NCBI GenBank assembly: GCA_002344135.1
Contig: DDTO01000004.1
Coordinates: 423,591-487,590 of the forward strand
Source: Chthonomonas sp. UBA2362
GTDB lineage: Bacteria; Armatimonadota; Fimbriimonadia; Fimbriimonadales; Fimbriimonadaceae
Reading direction: 5' to 3'
DNA: 64,000 nucleotides
Part shown: positions 41,887 through 49,720 of the stretch, piece by piece
Layout: each line of letters opens with the position of its first letter
How positions within the stretch are numbered: the first letter of the stretch is position 1
The notes under the pieces: model-generated
What the model was told of the DNA's origin: nothing
What the model saw: the letters and a program-made list of their open reading frames with translations, nothing else
Database searches by the model: none
Program-made: the position numbers and the translations under genes

Positions 41887-44070
41887 TCACAGCCGCTTCA
41901 AGACGGTGAGGACGCTCGAATAGTCGTCGGTCCATACGCGGACGTCATCGCGTGTGGCCGTCGGCTCCCATCGCTGGTCGCCGGCGATCGTCATGACGTC
42001 CGCCGCCTCACGAGACATGAGTGTCCAGGTCGAGCTGGCTTTCTGGACCTGGCGTTCCTCGGGCGTAGTGTAGTCCGCACGGGTGATCGAAAAGAGTCCC
42101 GCATCCTCAGCCAGCCGACCGAGCACCGGCTCCAGGTCCAAGTGCCGATTGGAAATGTGGAAGGCAAGGACTCCCCCGGGTTCCAATCGGTCGAGATAGA
42201 GCCGAAGGGCTTCTCTGGTGAGGAGGTGGACTGGGACCGAGTCCGAACTGTAGGCGTCGAGCACGATCAGACGGTACTTCCGGTCCGATGATTCCAAGGA
42301 CAGGCGAGCATCTCCGAGCACCACGGCGAGCTCGGCGGGGCAATCGGCGAGGTAAGTGAAGAACCGTCGGTCGCGGGCGATCTTCTCGACCTCGGGATCG
42401 ATCTCGTAGAATCGCCACCTTTGCCCGGGCTTGGCGTAGCCCGCTAGCGATCCGACCCCGAGGCCCACGGCGGCGATGTCGGCCCCTGCGAGGTCGATGG
42501 ACTCGAAGACCTGCCCGATCGGGCCAGTCGGGTGATAATACGAGAGGGGGGTCGTCGCCTTGGCGGGGTCGATGGCTTGGACGCCATGCAGGGTGGTGCC
42601 GTGAAGGAGGCGCCGGTAATCGCCAGCCGTGTCCTCGCGCACGCGAAGGACTCCGAAAAACCCGCGGCTTTCATAGACCACTCGACCATTCGAAGTCGAG
42701 TGCCACACGCCGACCATGTACAACCCGAAGACGGCCAAGGCGAAACGGTGGGGGCGCTTTACCAAGAGGAGGCAGGCGAGGGCGGGTGCCGCATACATTG
42801 TGCTCCAAGCGGACCAACCGAACGTGTAGCCTTGGCCCGACTGATAGCGGATCAATGCCAGGGCGAGAACCACGATTCCGGCGGGAGCCAGGAAGTCGAA
42901 CAGCTTGGTGCGCCCGCTCTCCGGCGAACGAGGGACGGCGGTCGGCAGAAGCAGGCAAGCCAAGATCAAGGTAATCGGATACTCGAGGATCGAGTGGAAC
43001 GCCATCGGCGCGATAATCGCGTTGAAAAGCCCACCGAGGACGCCGCCGACCGACATGAGCAGGAAAAACTCGGTCAGGTAGCGCACCGAAGGCCGATCCT
43101 TCGCCATCTCTCCGTGGCACACCATGCCGGCGACGAAGAAGGTGAAGAGGTGCAGCCCGAACAACCACGAGAGCGGCTTTGTGATGGGGATCGCGAGCAC
43201 CAGCACGAGTGCGATCAGAAGAGGTGGTAACAGGGCCACCATCCACGAATGAGGAATCGGCGGCTTGCGCGCGAAGACCAGGATGAAAGTCAGAAGGTAG
43301 AGGGCAAGGGGAACCACCCAGAGCATCGGGATGGCCGCGATATCGGTGCTCATCGAGGTCGTCGCGCCGATCATCAGGCTCGACGGCACGAACGCGAGAA
43401 GGATCCACCGCACTTTGCGCGTCCAGGTCGGCGCGGAAAGACGACCCTCGTCATCGGGCGGAGGGGGCGACCAAGTCAGGCCGCCCGGCGTTCGCCAAAG
43501 TCGAGAGGCACAGGCGAGGACCAGCGCCAGATACAGCCCGTAGCCGATCGCCCACAGGCCGCTCTGCTCGCTCAGACGAAGGCGCGGCTCCAAGAAGAAG
43601 GGATACCCGAGCAGCGCGAGCATGCTTCCCACGTTGCTCGCCGCATAGAGGAAGTAGGGGTCGCCGGAGCCCGGAACCCGGGTCGCCGCGAACCATCGCT
43701 GGAGCAGCGGGGAAGTGCTCGACACGACGAAGAACGGGAGACCGACCGAGACCCCCATCGCGCAGAGCAGCCAGAGGACCGGGCTCGCCCCTCCCGCCGG
43801 ATTGCCGAACCGCACCATGATCGGCAGGACCACCAGAGGCAAGAGGACGAGCACGGCCTGAACGATAATCTGGGTCCGGACGGTGAACCGGCCGCTCAGG
43901 TGGGCATAGCCATACCCGAGCAGCAAGACAGCCTGATAGAAGAGCAGCGCCGTGTTCCAAACCGAAGGCGAGCCGCCGAGCAATGGCAAAACCATCCTGG
44001 CGAACATCGGCTGGATAAGGAAAAGGAGGAACGCACTGACGAAGATGGTCGCCGTGTAAAGCAGCGTCAT
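41887..44070 (-). CDS. Membrane protein fused to a spermidine-synthase-like domain
   Basis: 727 residues. The first ~450 carry about 12 TM helices beginning MTLLYTATIFVSAFLLFLIQ with the PMFARMVLPLLGGSPSVWNT hallmark of the 'fused MFS/spermidine synthase' family. The C-terminal ~230 residues have the Rossmann aminopropyl-/methyltransferase fold: AVGLGVGSLAGYAKPGQRWR, YEIDPEVEKIARDRRFF, LGDARLSLE and LIVLDAYSSDSVPVHLLT. The Asp in LDAYSSD sits where the polyamine-site catalytic Asp lies. True function of this family is unsettled. The start follows other family members; an upstream in-frame ATG at 44166 would add 32 polar residues. Confidence 0.9.
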   Translation of the reverse strand: MTLLYTATIFVSAFLLFLIQPMFARMVLPLLGGSPSVWNTALLFYQAVLLLGYGYAHLSGRFTVRTQIIVQAVLVLLPLVVLPIMVRFGNPAGGASPVLWLLCAMGVSVGLPFFVVSSTSPLLQRWFAATRVPGSGDPYFLYAASNVGSMLALLGYPFFLEPRLRLSEQSGLWAIGYGLYLALVLACASRLWRTPGGLTWSPPPPDDEGRLSAPTWTRKVRWILLAFVPSSLMIGATTSMSTDIAAIPMLWVVPLALYLLTFILVFARKPPIPHSWMVALLPPLLIALVLVLAIPITKPLSWLFGLHLFTFFVAGMVCHGEMAKDRPSVRYLTEFFLLMSVGGVLGGLFNAIIAPMAFHSILEYPITLILACLLLPTAVPRSPESGRTKLFDFLAPAGIVVLALALIRYQSGQGYTFGWSAWSTMYAAPALACLLLVKRPHRFALAVFGLYMVGVWHSTSNGRVVYESRGFFGVLRVREDTAGDYRRLLHGTTLHGVQAIDPAKATTPLSYYHPTGPIGQVFESIDLAGADIAAVGLGVGSLAGYAKPGQRWRFYEIDPEVEKIARDRRFFTYLADCPAELAVVLGDARLSLESSDRKYRLIVLDAYSSDSVPVHLLTREALRLYLDRLEPGGVLAFHISNRHLDLEPVLGRLAEDAGLFSITRADYTTPEERQVQKASSTWTLMSREAADVMTIAGDQRWEPTATRDDVRVWTDDYSSVLTVLKRL

Positions 44071-44200
44071 CGTTCGGCCACCCGTGGATTTCGCGTGGGC
44101 ATCGGGATAGAAGACGGAAAGGGAAGGGGTCTCGGGGCGCCTCCGAGCCGTCGATTCTGCCGGCATATGGTTAATCTTCGGTTTTCGCGCGTCTTCCTTG

Positions 44201-44206
44201 TATCAT
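44201..44206 (+). promoter_or_regulatory. TANNNT -10 element (TATCAT) 7 nt before the ATG at 44214
   Basis: TATCAT then GGACAGG and ATG. It covers the alternative ATG at 44205 and therefore argues for the later start. Confidence 0.45.
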
Positions 44207-44213
44207 GGACAGG

Positions 44214-45581
44214 ATGGAAAGGCCCTGGGGAATCGTGGCGATTGCCGCTCTCGTGATCGTGATTGGATGTGGTGGCGTTAGCGGAGCGAAGAACACGACC
44301 GGCGGAGCCTCGGGCGGCATGACCAACGGCGGCAACACCGGAGGCAACACCTCGACCGGCGGAGGAACCACGAACGGCGGCAGCACGAATGGAAGCACCA
44401 ACAGTGGAACAAACGGCGGGACGAATGCCGGCACCGATGGAGGTTCCGGCTCGACGTCGGCCAGCACCGACGGCGGAACGACGACCGCCGGCAGCGACGG
44501 CGGAACAACGACCGCCGGTACCGACGGAGGTACGACGACGGCGGGCACGGATGGCGGCACAACATCCGCAGGCACGGACGGTGGCACCACGGGATCGACC
44601 ACAGGGACCACAGACGGCGGTACCACCGGGTCTACCACGGGCACCACAGGAGCGACGACCGGCAGTACCGACGGCGGCGATACCGGTTCGACCACCGGAA
44701 CGACCGGATCGAGCGGTGGCGGCCTCCCAGACCTCGGACCCAATGCCGACATGAGGGGCCGCCGACCCTTCCCGGACGACAACCCCTGGAACACTCCCAT
44801 CGACAAAGAACCGGTGGACCCGAATTCCGCCGCCCTCATCGCGAGCATCGGCCTCGACGACAACCTGCATCCGGACTTCGGCGCGAACTGGAACGGCGGC
44901 CCCTTCGGAATTCCCTACGTCGTCGTCTCCGGTAGCCAAGCGAAGGTGCCGGTTTCCTTTTACTATCCCGATGAAAGCGATCCCGGCCCGTACCCGATCC
45001 CCTCGAACCCACCGATCGAGCCGGGCGGCGACCGCCACATCCTCGTCGTCGATCGTGACAACTGGAGGCTCTACGAGGTCTTCGATGCTGAGCGTTCTGG
45101 CAATGGCTGGGCCTGTGGCTCGGGTGCGATCTGGGCCTTGAACTCGAATGCCTTGCGGCCCGCGGGGTGGACCTCCGCAGATGCCGCCGGGCTCCCGATT
45201 TTCCCCGGACTCGTTCGCTACGACGAGGTGGAAGCGGGTGAGATCGCCCACGCCCTGCGCTTCACGGTCTCCAAGACCCGGCGAGCCTATATCCATCCCG
45301 CAAGGCACTTCGCCAGCTCGGACACGAATCCGAACCTACCGCCGATGGGGATGCGCGTTCGCCTCAAGGCCGGCGTAAACATCTCCGGCTTCTCGCCTCG
45401 CTGCCAGGTGATCCTCCGCGCGCTCAAAAAGTACGGCATGATGGTGGCCGACAACGGCTCTGATTGGTTCCTCTCCGGCACCGCAGATTCGCGATGGAAC
45501 GACGAGGAAATGAACCAACTCAAGCAGATTCGCGGAAACCAATTCGAGGTCGTCAAGATGGGGCCGCTCAACGGCGGTTGA
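44214..45581 (+). CDS. Lipoprotein with a long Gly/Thr tandem-repeat linker and a C-terminal domain of unknown function
   Basis: 455 residues. Lipobox VIVIGC, then ~155 residues made almost only of Gly, Thr, Ser, Asn, Asp and Ala in repeats such as DGGTTTAGTDGG and GSTTGTT, a flexible stalk. A globular domain follows (GRRPFPDDNPWNTPIDKEPV; DRHILVVDRDNWRLYEVFDA; RYDEVEAGEIAHALRFTVSK; HPARHFASSDTN; GMMVADNGSDWFLSGT). The domain looks like a surface carbohydrate-related module seen in soil bacteria, but I cannot name it with confidence. It is divergent from the gene at 41887. Confidence 0.8.
   Translation: MERPWGIVAIAALVIVIGCGGVSGAKNTTGGASGGMTNGGNTGGNTSTGGGTTNGGSTNGSTNSGTNGGTNAGTDGGSGSTSASTDGGTTTAGSDGGTTTAGTDGGTTTAGTDGGTTSAGTDGGTTGSTTGTTDGGTTGSTTGTTGATTGSTDGGDTGSTTGTTGSSGGGLPDLGPNADMRGRRPFPDDNPWNTPIDKEPVDPNSAALIASIGLDDNLHPDFGANWNGGPFGIPYVVVSGSQAKVPVSFYYPDESDPGPYPIPSNPPIEPGGDRHILVVDRDNWRLYEVFDAERSGNGWACGSGAIWALNSNALRPAGWTSADAAGLPIFPGLVRYDEVEAGEIAHALRFTVSKTRRAYIHPARHFASSDTNPNLPPMGMRVRLKAGVNISGFSPRCQVILRALKKYGMMVADNGSDWFLSGTADSRWNDEEMNQLKQIRGNQFEVVKMGPLNGG
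44290..44730 (+). repeat. Low-complexity tandem repeat region inside the lipoprotein gene
   Basis: Degenerate GGCGGAACGACGACCGCC-type units of about 27-30 bp and smaller ACC/GGC triplet runs, encoding the Gly/Thr stalk. Units differ at third positions, so it is not a recent expansion. Confidence 0.75.
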
Positions 45582-45795
45582 ACGAGAACCTTTATCGCGA
45601 AGAAGGTCCATGCTCGGGCGAACCGAGGAGAGGTTCCCTCGGTGCCACCGTTGCGCAGGTCTTCGTCGTTGCCTGTAAAGATTGCTAGTTTAGCCAAGTA
45701 AATGTTATGAGGGCGCCCATGTTCGCCCAGTTTGCTGTAATCTGACTTAGTTGGTTCGACTTGGGCTTCTGGCCCGTTTTTAGGGAGGGATTCCA

Positions 45796-46491
45796 TTGAA
45801 ATTCTATTCTTGTCTGGTGGCCTTTGCCGCGCTGTCGGCTAATGCCTTCGCAGTCTGGAGCGACAACTTCGATTCCTATGCAACCGGTTCGCAACTCATC
45901 GGCCAAGGTGGGTGGGAAGGTTGGGGGAATGATCCCGGCGCAGGGGCTCTCACCTCGAACGCTCAAGCACTCAGCGCCCCGAATGCTGCCGCCATCGGCG
46001 GAGGCAGCGACCTCGTTCACCAGTTTTCGGGTGTCAATTCCGGCGCCTGGACTTTCAGCACGGGGATTTACATGCCGTCCGGGCGTGCCGGCACGACCTA
46101 CTTTATCCTCATGAACACGTATAGTCCGTCCGGCCCATGGCTGAACGGGCATTGGAGCATCGAGCTCTCCATGTCCGCCACCGGCGCCGTGCTGGACGAC
46201 TTCCGTCCGGAGACCCCTCGGTCACTCGTACTCGATGCGTGGAACGTCATTCGGGTCGACATCGATCTCACTGCCAACACGCAATCCACTTACATCAACG
46301 GTGCATTGCTCTCGGCAGGGACCTGGACCACCGACGGTGACTCGGCACTGAACTTGGCGAACGTGGACCTGTTCGCTAACGGCACTTCGAACGTGTACTA
46401 CGACAACATGAGCCTCGTACCTGAGCCAGGGTCGTTGGCCGCGCTCACGCTCGGCGCCATTGCGCTGCTTCGTCGCCGACGAAAGGCCTGA
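45796..46491 (+). CDS. PEP-CTERM protein of unknown function
   Basis: 231 residues. Signal peptide (KFYSCLVAFAALSANAFA), a beta-rich middle resembling concanavalin-like LamG folds (WSDNFDSYATGSQLIGQGGW ... VYYDNMSL), and a PEP-CTERM tail VPEPGSLAALTLGAIALLRR with Arg/Lys end. It is exported and sorted by an exosortase. It begins with TTG at 45796, preceded by GGAGGG at the right distance; no ATG gives the signal peptide. A perfect terminator follows. Confidence 0.85.
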   Translation: MKFYSCLVAFAALSANAFAVWSDNFDSYATGSQLIGQGGWEGWGNDPGAGALTSNAQALSAPNAAAIGGGSDLVHQFSGVNSGAWTFSTGIYMPSGRAGTTYFILMNTYSPSGPWLNGHWSIELSMSATGAVLDDFRPETPRSLVLDAWNVIRVDIDLTANTQSTYINGALLSAGTWTTDGDSALNLANVDLFANGTSNVYYDNMSLVPEPGSLAALTLGAIALLRRRRKA

Positions 46492-46498
46492 TAGTTGG

Positions 46499-46526
46499 AC
46501 TCCCCTTCAGTCGTCTGAAGGGGAGT
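46499..46526 (+). terminator. Hairpin terminator after the PEP-CTERM gene
   Basis: ACTCCCCTTCAG / CTGAAGGGGAGT, a perfect 12-bp stem with a 4-nt loop, followed by GCATTATT. Lacks a pure T-run. The spacer 46527-46778 shows nothing else. Confidence 0.65.
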
Positions 46527-46778
46527 GCATTATTCAGTTTAGCGTATGCATGACGGCTTGGCGAGTTGACAGGCTCGCCAGCCCGTTTCTGTGGCTACGG
46601 CCATTTCCTTGATGCAGAGGGAATTCCGTCCCCGAACGGCGACACCATCGAGGTCAGGCTTGTTCGCGACGCCTCGTCGTCATCCTTGCCAGGTATAACC
46701 CGCACCAGTTGATGGCCTCGTCGACGGCATTCAGGGCAGAAGATAAACCGCTCACCCGTGGCTGCTCCAGGAGAAAAA

Positions 46779-47117
46779 ATGGCAGGATACTTGGTTGCAA
46801 TTCACCACCCCGACGACTACGACCAGTCCGTTGAGGACGAAGCAATGGGGCGCGATATCGACGCGCTCAACCACGAGATGGTGGCGGCGGGGGTCCGGAT
46901 TTTCGTCGGCGGCCTGCACCCGGCAAGCCGCGCAAAGTCGCTCAGGGCTCATCCCGATGGCACGTTACTCATCGACGACGGGCCCTACCTTCAGACCAAG
47001 GAGCACGTTGGCGGCTTCTGGGTGTTAGAGTGCGCCGACATGGACGAGGCACTGCAGTGGGGCCGCAAAGCCGCTCTAGCCTGTCGGGCTCCAGTCGAAG
47101 TTCGGCCATTTCACTGA
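46779..47117 (+). CDS. YCII-domain (DGPF) protein
   Basis: 112 residues, ferredoxin-like dimeric alpha/beta barrel. Family motif DGPYLQTKEHVGGFWVLECA corresponds to DGPF(A/T)ETKE-x-hGG; an N-terminal MAGYLVAIHHPDDY starts the fold. Such proteins often accompany ECF sigma factors, but none is adjacent; the role is unknown. The ATG at 46779 has AGGAGA 7 nt upstream; an ATG at 46758 is less likely. Confidence 0.87.
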   Translation: MAGYLVAIHHPDDYDQSVEDEAMGRDIDALNHEMVAAGVRIFVGGLHPASRAKSLRAHPDGTLLIDDGPYLQTKEHVGGFWVLECADMDEALQWGRKAALACRAPVEVRPFH

Positions 47118-47546
47118 TCCGTCGCACGCGGGGCTACGTAATCTGGTCATCGCTGATCGAAGGCCGATTACGGCCTTTCGGCGACCTTGCCGACAACGGC
47201 CCTCCCGCGTCGCCCATCACGCAAGCCAGGCGTCAGTTCGAAGGCTCCACAAAGTTCACGTACTAAGAAAGAGGAAGCGAACACTCAAGACTCCCATAGT
47301 ACTCGATGATTTGTCGACGGAGTTTCCAGACAACGTCGATTCGCTATCCTTGTGGCACGTCTGACAAGCGGACCATTTTTTCAGCAACATCACAAGCCAC
47401 AATGCATCATCGTGACCTTCCCAAACGGATAGCCGGAGCGATCGCGATCGCTGGATGAAGCCGTGTGGCATTTTGGGAACATCACTAACGCGTTCGGGGT
47501 CTAACCGATATCTAGGCACATCGTCGCTGCCATAAGGAGATTAACG
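47118..47546. other. 429-nt spacer without a convincing gene
   Basis: It holds a short hairpin (47160-47177) and a GCGATCGCGATCGC palindrome near 47440. A minus-strand frame at 47256-47519 has no recognisable features. Composition is less GC-rich than the neighbours, so it may be a relic or regulatory DNA. Confidence 0.5.
47160..47177 (+). terminator. Weak hairpin after the YCII gene
   Basis: AAGGCCG-ATTA-CGGCCTT followed by T and then CGGCG; stem of 7 bp, short T-run. Confidence 0.4.
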
Positions 47547-47690
47547 ATGAACTGGAATATCATTGAAGGCCATTGGAAGGAGCTCACCGGAGCGATCCGC
47601 GAGAAGTGGGGAGATCTTACGGATGACGAGATTACCCAGCTTGAAGGCAAGCGCGACCAACTTGAGGGCCTCATCCAAAAGCGATATTGA
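47547..47690 (+). CDS. CsbD-family stress protein, shortened by an apparent frameshift
   Basis: 47 residues as read: MNWNIIEGHWKELTGAIREK, WGDLTDDEITQLEGKRDQLE, ending GLIQKRY. This is the N-terminal two thirds of CsbD, a small highly charged stress-induced protein. Family members continue with a helix after RYG. In the +1 frame just after the stop the sequence encodes IESAGRRSREWAEQLKEKIQ and stops at 47753-47755, just such a helix. So either the gene is frameshifted (indel at about 47686-47691) or ends early. AAGGAGA Shine-Dalgarno upstream. Followed by a DUF1328 gene in the same transcript. Confidence 0.75.
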   Translation: MNWNIIEGHWKELTGAIREKWGDLTDDEITQLEGKRDQLEGLIQKRY

Positions 47691-47770
47691 TTGAATCAGC
47701 GGGACGCCGCTCGCGCGAGTGGGCTGAACAGCTGAAGGAGAAAATCCAGAAATAGAGGAGGACCAGCAGT

Positions 47771-47935
47771 ATGCTGCATTACGCATTAGTCTTCTTAGTC
47801 ATCGCGATCATCGCAGCCTTCTTGGGGTTCGGTGGTATCGCGGGAACCGCGAGTTGGATCGCACAGGTTCTGTTTGTAGTGTTTTTGGTCTTCGCGCTCC
47901 TCTCGTTCCTGAGCGGCCGTAGAACGCAAGCATAG
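47771..47935 (+). CDS. DUF1328 small membrane protein (YtjA-like)
   Basis: 54 residues: MLHYALVFLVIAIIAAFLGF, GGIAGTASWIAQVLFVVFLV and a short basic end. Two TM helices separated by the conserved G-F-G-G-I-A-G turn of DUF1328. AGGAGG sits just upstream of the ATG (starting at 47756, directly after the putative restored csbD stop). csbD-DUF1328 pairing is common in stress-responsive small-gene clusters. Confidence 0.88.
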   Translation: MLHYALVFLVIAIIAAFLGFGGIAGTASWIAQVLFVVFLVFALLSFLSGRRTQA

Positions 47936-47944
47936 CTGAATCAA

Positions 47945-47974
47945 GTGCTCGCCCGGTTCGCTCCGGGCGAGCAC
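47945..47974. terminator. Palindromic terminator-like hairpin after DUF1328
   Basis: GTGCTCGCCCGG-TTCGCT-CCGGGCGAGCAC, a perfect 12-bp stem; no T-run on either side. It could serve both the DUF1328 gene and the convergent TPR gene. Confidence 0.5.
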
Positions 47975-48058
47975 GAATCGGCGACCCTAATCAAGTAGTG
48001 GTGCTCTTTAAGGCCCTCTCGCTCCGCTTGGTCGCAAGACTCGCCGGCGCGGACGACC

Positions 48059-48775
48059 CTAGAGCTCGAAGTCTTTGTCCACTGGCGGAACCGGGCGCTC
48101 GATCGGCTTGCGCTCGTAGCGGTTCGCCTTTCCTCCGGCATCGAAAATTGCCCAGATATGGCAGATCGCGGCCAGTAGGAGAGGTAGGAGGACTATGCCG
48201 TTGAACTCCGCAGTCGGCCCTTGCCCACGAACGCCGAACAGGCTTAGCACGCCCTGCATTCCGCCGGGAATCAGCCAAGCGAGGCCCCAGCCGGTCAACC
48301 AGCCCGCGAGGAGACCGACCCCGAGACCCGTCGCCCCGGTAACGATCTGACCGAGGCCGGGGACGATAATCGAGAGCAACAAGGCAATCTTCCCGCTCGC
48401 CGCGTCGATGCCGTCCCCGCCAGGGGTAGGGAAGTCGAGGCTCCTCGCGGTTCCGAGCACGCATTCGGCATACTTGCGCTCGACCGAGGCATTCTGGGGC
48501 TCAATCCGCATGGCTCGCTTGTAGATATCCATCGCGGCGCGGGTCTGCCGACGTTCGATAAGGTCGTCGGCGACCGCTTCGAGGATCGCAGCCGATCCAG
48601 GGGCAGTTTCAAGGGCCTCCTCGAGGAGTTTTCCAGCGGCGGCCTTGTTGCCGCGCATCTTGAGGAGCCTGGCTTCGCGGATGAGCCGCTCGGCTTTCTC
48701 AAGGGCTTCCGCATCTGGAGGCGCAGGAAGCGGTTCTTCCGGTTCGTGCTGCTTGCGGTCGTCGGTGTTCATCAT
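48059..48775 (-). CDS. TPR-containing membrane protein
   Basis: 238 residues. N-terminal two or three TPR-like helical repeats (AERLIREARLLKMRGNKAAA, ALETAPGSAAILEAVADDLI, TRAAMDIYKRAMRIEPQNAS), then a membrane part with three TM segments (IALLLSIIVPGLGQIVTGAT, GVGLLAGWLTGWGLAWLIP, IVLLPLLLAAICHIWAIFDA). PGLGQ is a common motif in small TM9/TM2-like domains. It is 1 nt downstream of rsfS in the obg-nadD-rsfS operon. Function unknown. Confidence 0.75.
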   Translation of the reverse strand: MMNTDDRKQHEPEEPLPAPPDAEALEKAERLIREARLLKMRGNKAAAGKLLEEALETAPGSAAILEAVADDLIERRQTRAAMDIYKRAMRIEPQNASVERKYAECVLGTARSLDFPTPGGDGIDAASGKIALLLSIIVPGLGQIVTGATGLGVGLLAGWLTGWGLAWLIPGGMQGVLSLFGVRGQGPTAEFNGIVLLPLLLAAICHIWAIFDAGGKANRYERKPIERPVPPVDKDFEL

Positions 48776-48776
48776 C

Positions 48777-49121
48777 CTATTCGAGAAGGTTCGGGTCGGC
48801 CTGTATCGATCCCCAGAGGGTCTCCAGATCGTAGAACTGTCTCTTTTCTTCCCGCATCACGTGGAAAACGACATCGCCGTAGTCGTGCAAGACCCATCCT
48901 CCCCCGGATTGATCGCTCCGCAAGGGCTTGACCTTGTGCTCACTCATCTTTTCGCGGACTTTCTCGGCGATGGCGTTCATGTGGGTGTCGCTGTTGCCGG
49001 TGCAGACGACGAAGTAGTCGGTGATGGAGGTCTTATCGCGAACCGAAAGGGTCTCGATTCGCTCTGCCTTCAACTCATCGGCGTACCCGACGATAAGGTC
49101 AGCTTTCTCTTTGGAGGTCAA
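48777..49121 (-). CDS. rsfS: Ribosomal silencing factor RsfS (Iojap family)
   Basis: 114 residues. Binds L14 on the large subunit and blocks subunit joining in starvation. Core motifs: LIVGYADELKAERIETLSVR, SITDYFVVCTGNSDTHMNAI, and GGWVLHDYGDVVFHVMREEK with the conserved RxFYxLExLW end (RQFYDLETLWG). It starts with TTG at 49121, overlapping the nadD stop by 4 nt (TTGA), so translation is coupled. Longer in-frame readings run antisense-like across nadD and are rejected. Confidence 0.93.
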   Translation of the reverse strand: MTSKEKADLIVGYADELKAERIETLSVRDKTSITDYFVVCTGNSDTHMNAIAEKVREKMSEHKVKPLRSDQSGGGWVLHDYGDVVFHVMREEKRQFYDLETLWGSIQADPNLLE

Positions 49122-49720
49122 GATGCTTCCATGGTTCTGTATAGGGCGTGGTCGGCGATAAAAGCGGCCACCTTCGGGGGAACCCATCGATCGATGCGCC
49201 TTCCTCTGACGATCATACTTCGAATGTCGGTTGCGGAGATGTTGGGCAGGTCGGTGGCGATCCAGTCCACCCTTTCCAGTATCCAGTCGGGAAGGACCCG
49301 CTCGGCGGTCTCGCGGGTGCTGGGTGGCCGGTTCGCGACCCCGAGACGGCCCAGTTGGAGAACGCGGCGGGGAAGTCTCCAGTCGGCGAACCCCGTGAGA
49401 ACGTCGGCGCCAACCAGAACCCAATACTCCGCTGGGCGAGCCATTGCGAGCTCCTCTAGGGTGTCCACAGTGTAGCTGGGACCGGGCCGAGTGGTCTCGA
49501 TGTCGGTGACCGAGAAGCGGGGCTCACCCTCGATGGCGAGCTCCACCATCTCGAGCCTGGTCTTGGCTGGCGTCGTTCGGCTTCTGGCCTTGAACGGGTT
49601 CCTTCCTGCAGGCACGAACATGACCTCGTCCAGTACGAGTTGCTCGAGGGCGGCCGAAGCCAAGGCAAGGTGACCCACATGGGGGGGATCGAACGTACCG
49701 CCAAGGAATCCGATCTTCAT
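49118..49720 (-). CDS. nadD: Nicotinate-nucleotide adenylyltransferase
   Basis: 200 residues. Makes deamido-NAD from nicotinate mononucleotide and ATP. Nucleotidyltransferase motifs: GFLGGTFDPPHVGHLALA (GxFDPxHxGH) and the C-terminal NISATDIRSMIVRGRRIDRW (ISxTxhR). The ATG at 49720 overlaps the obg stop in ATGA. Operon obg-nadD-rsfS, a conserved arrangement. Confidence 0.96.
   Translation of the reverse strand: MKIGFLGGTFDPPHVGHLALASAALEQLVLDEVMFVPAGRNPFKARSRTTPAKTRLEMVELAIEGEPRFSVTDIETTRPGPSYTVDTLEELAMARPAEYWVLVGADVLTGFADWRLPRRVLQLGRLGVANRPPSTRETAERVLPDWILERVDWIATDLPNISATDIRSMIVRGRRIDRWVPPKVAAFIADHALYRTMEAS

Noticed and set aside
44290..44730. CRISPR-like or minisatellite array
   Set aside because: The repeats are in-frame coding DNA for a Gly/Thr linker, without constant repeat and unique spacers.
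47256..47519. Minus-strand 87-codon open frame in the spacer before csbD
   Set aside because: No recognisable motif, no ribosome-binding site, mixed composition; more likely chance.
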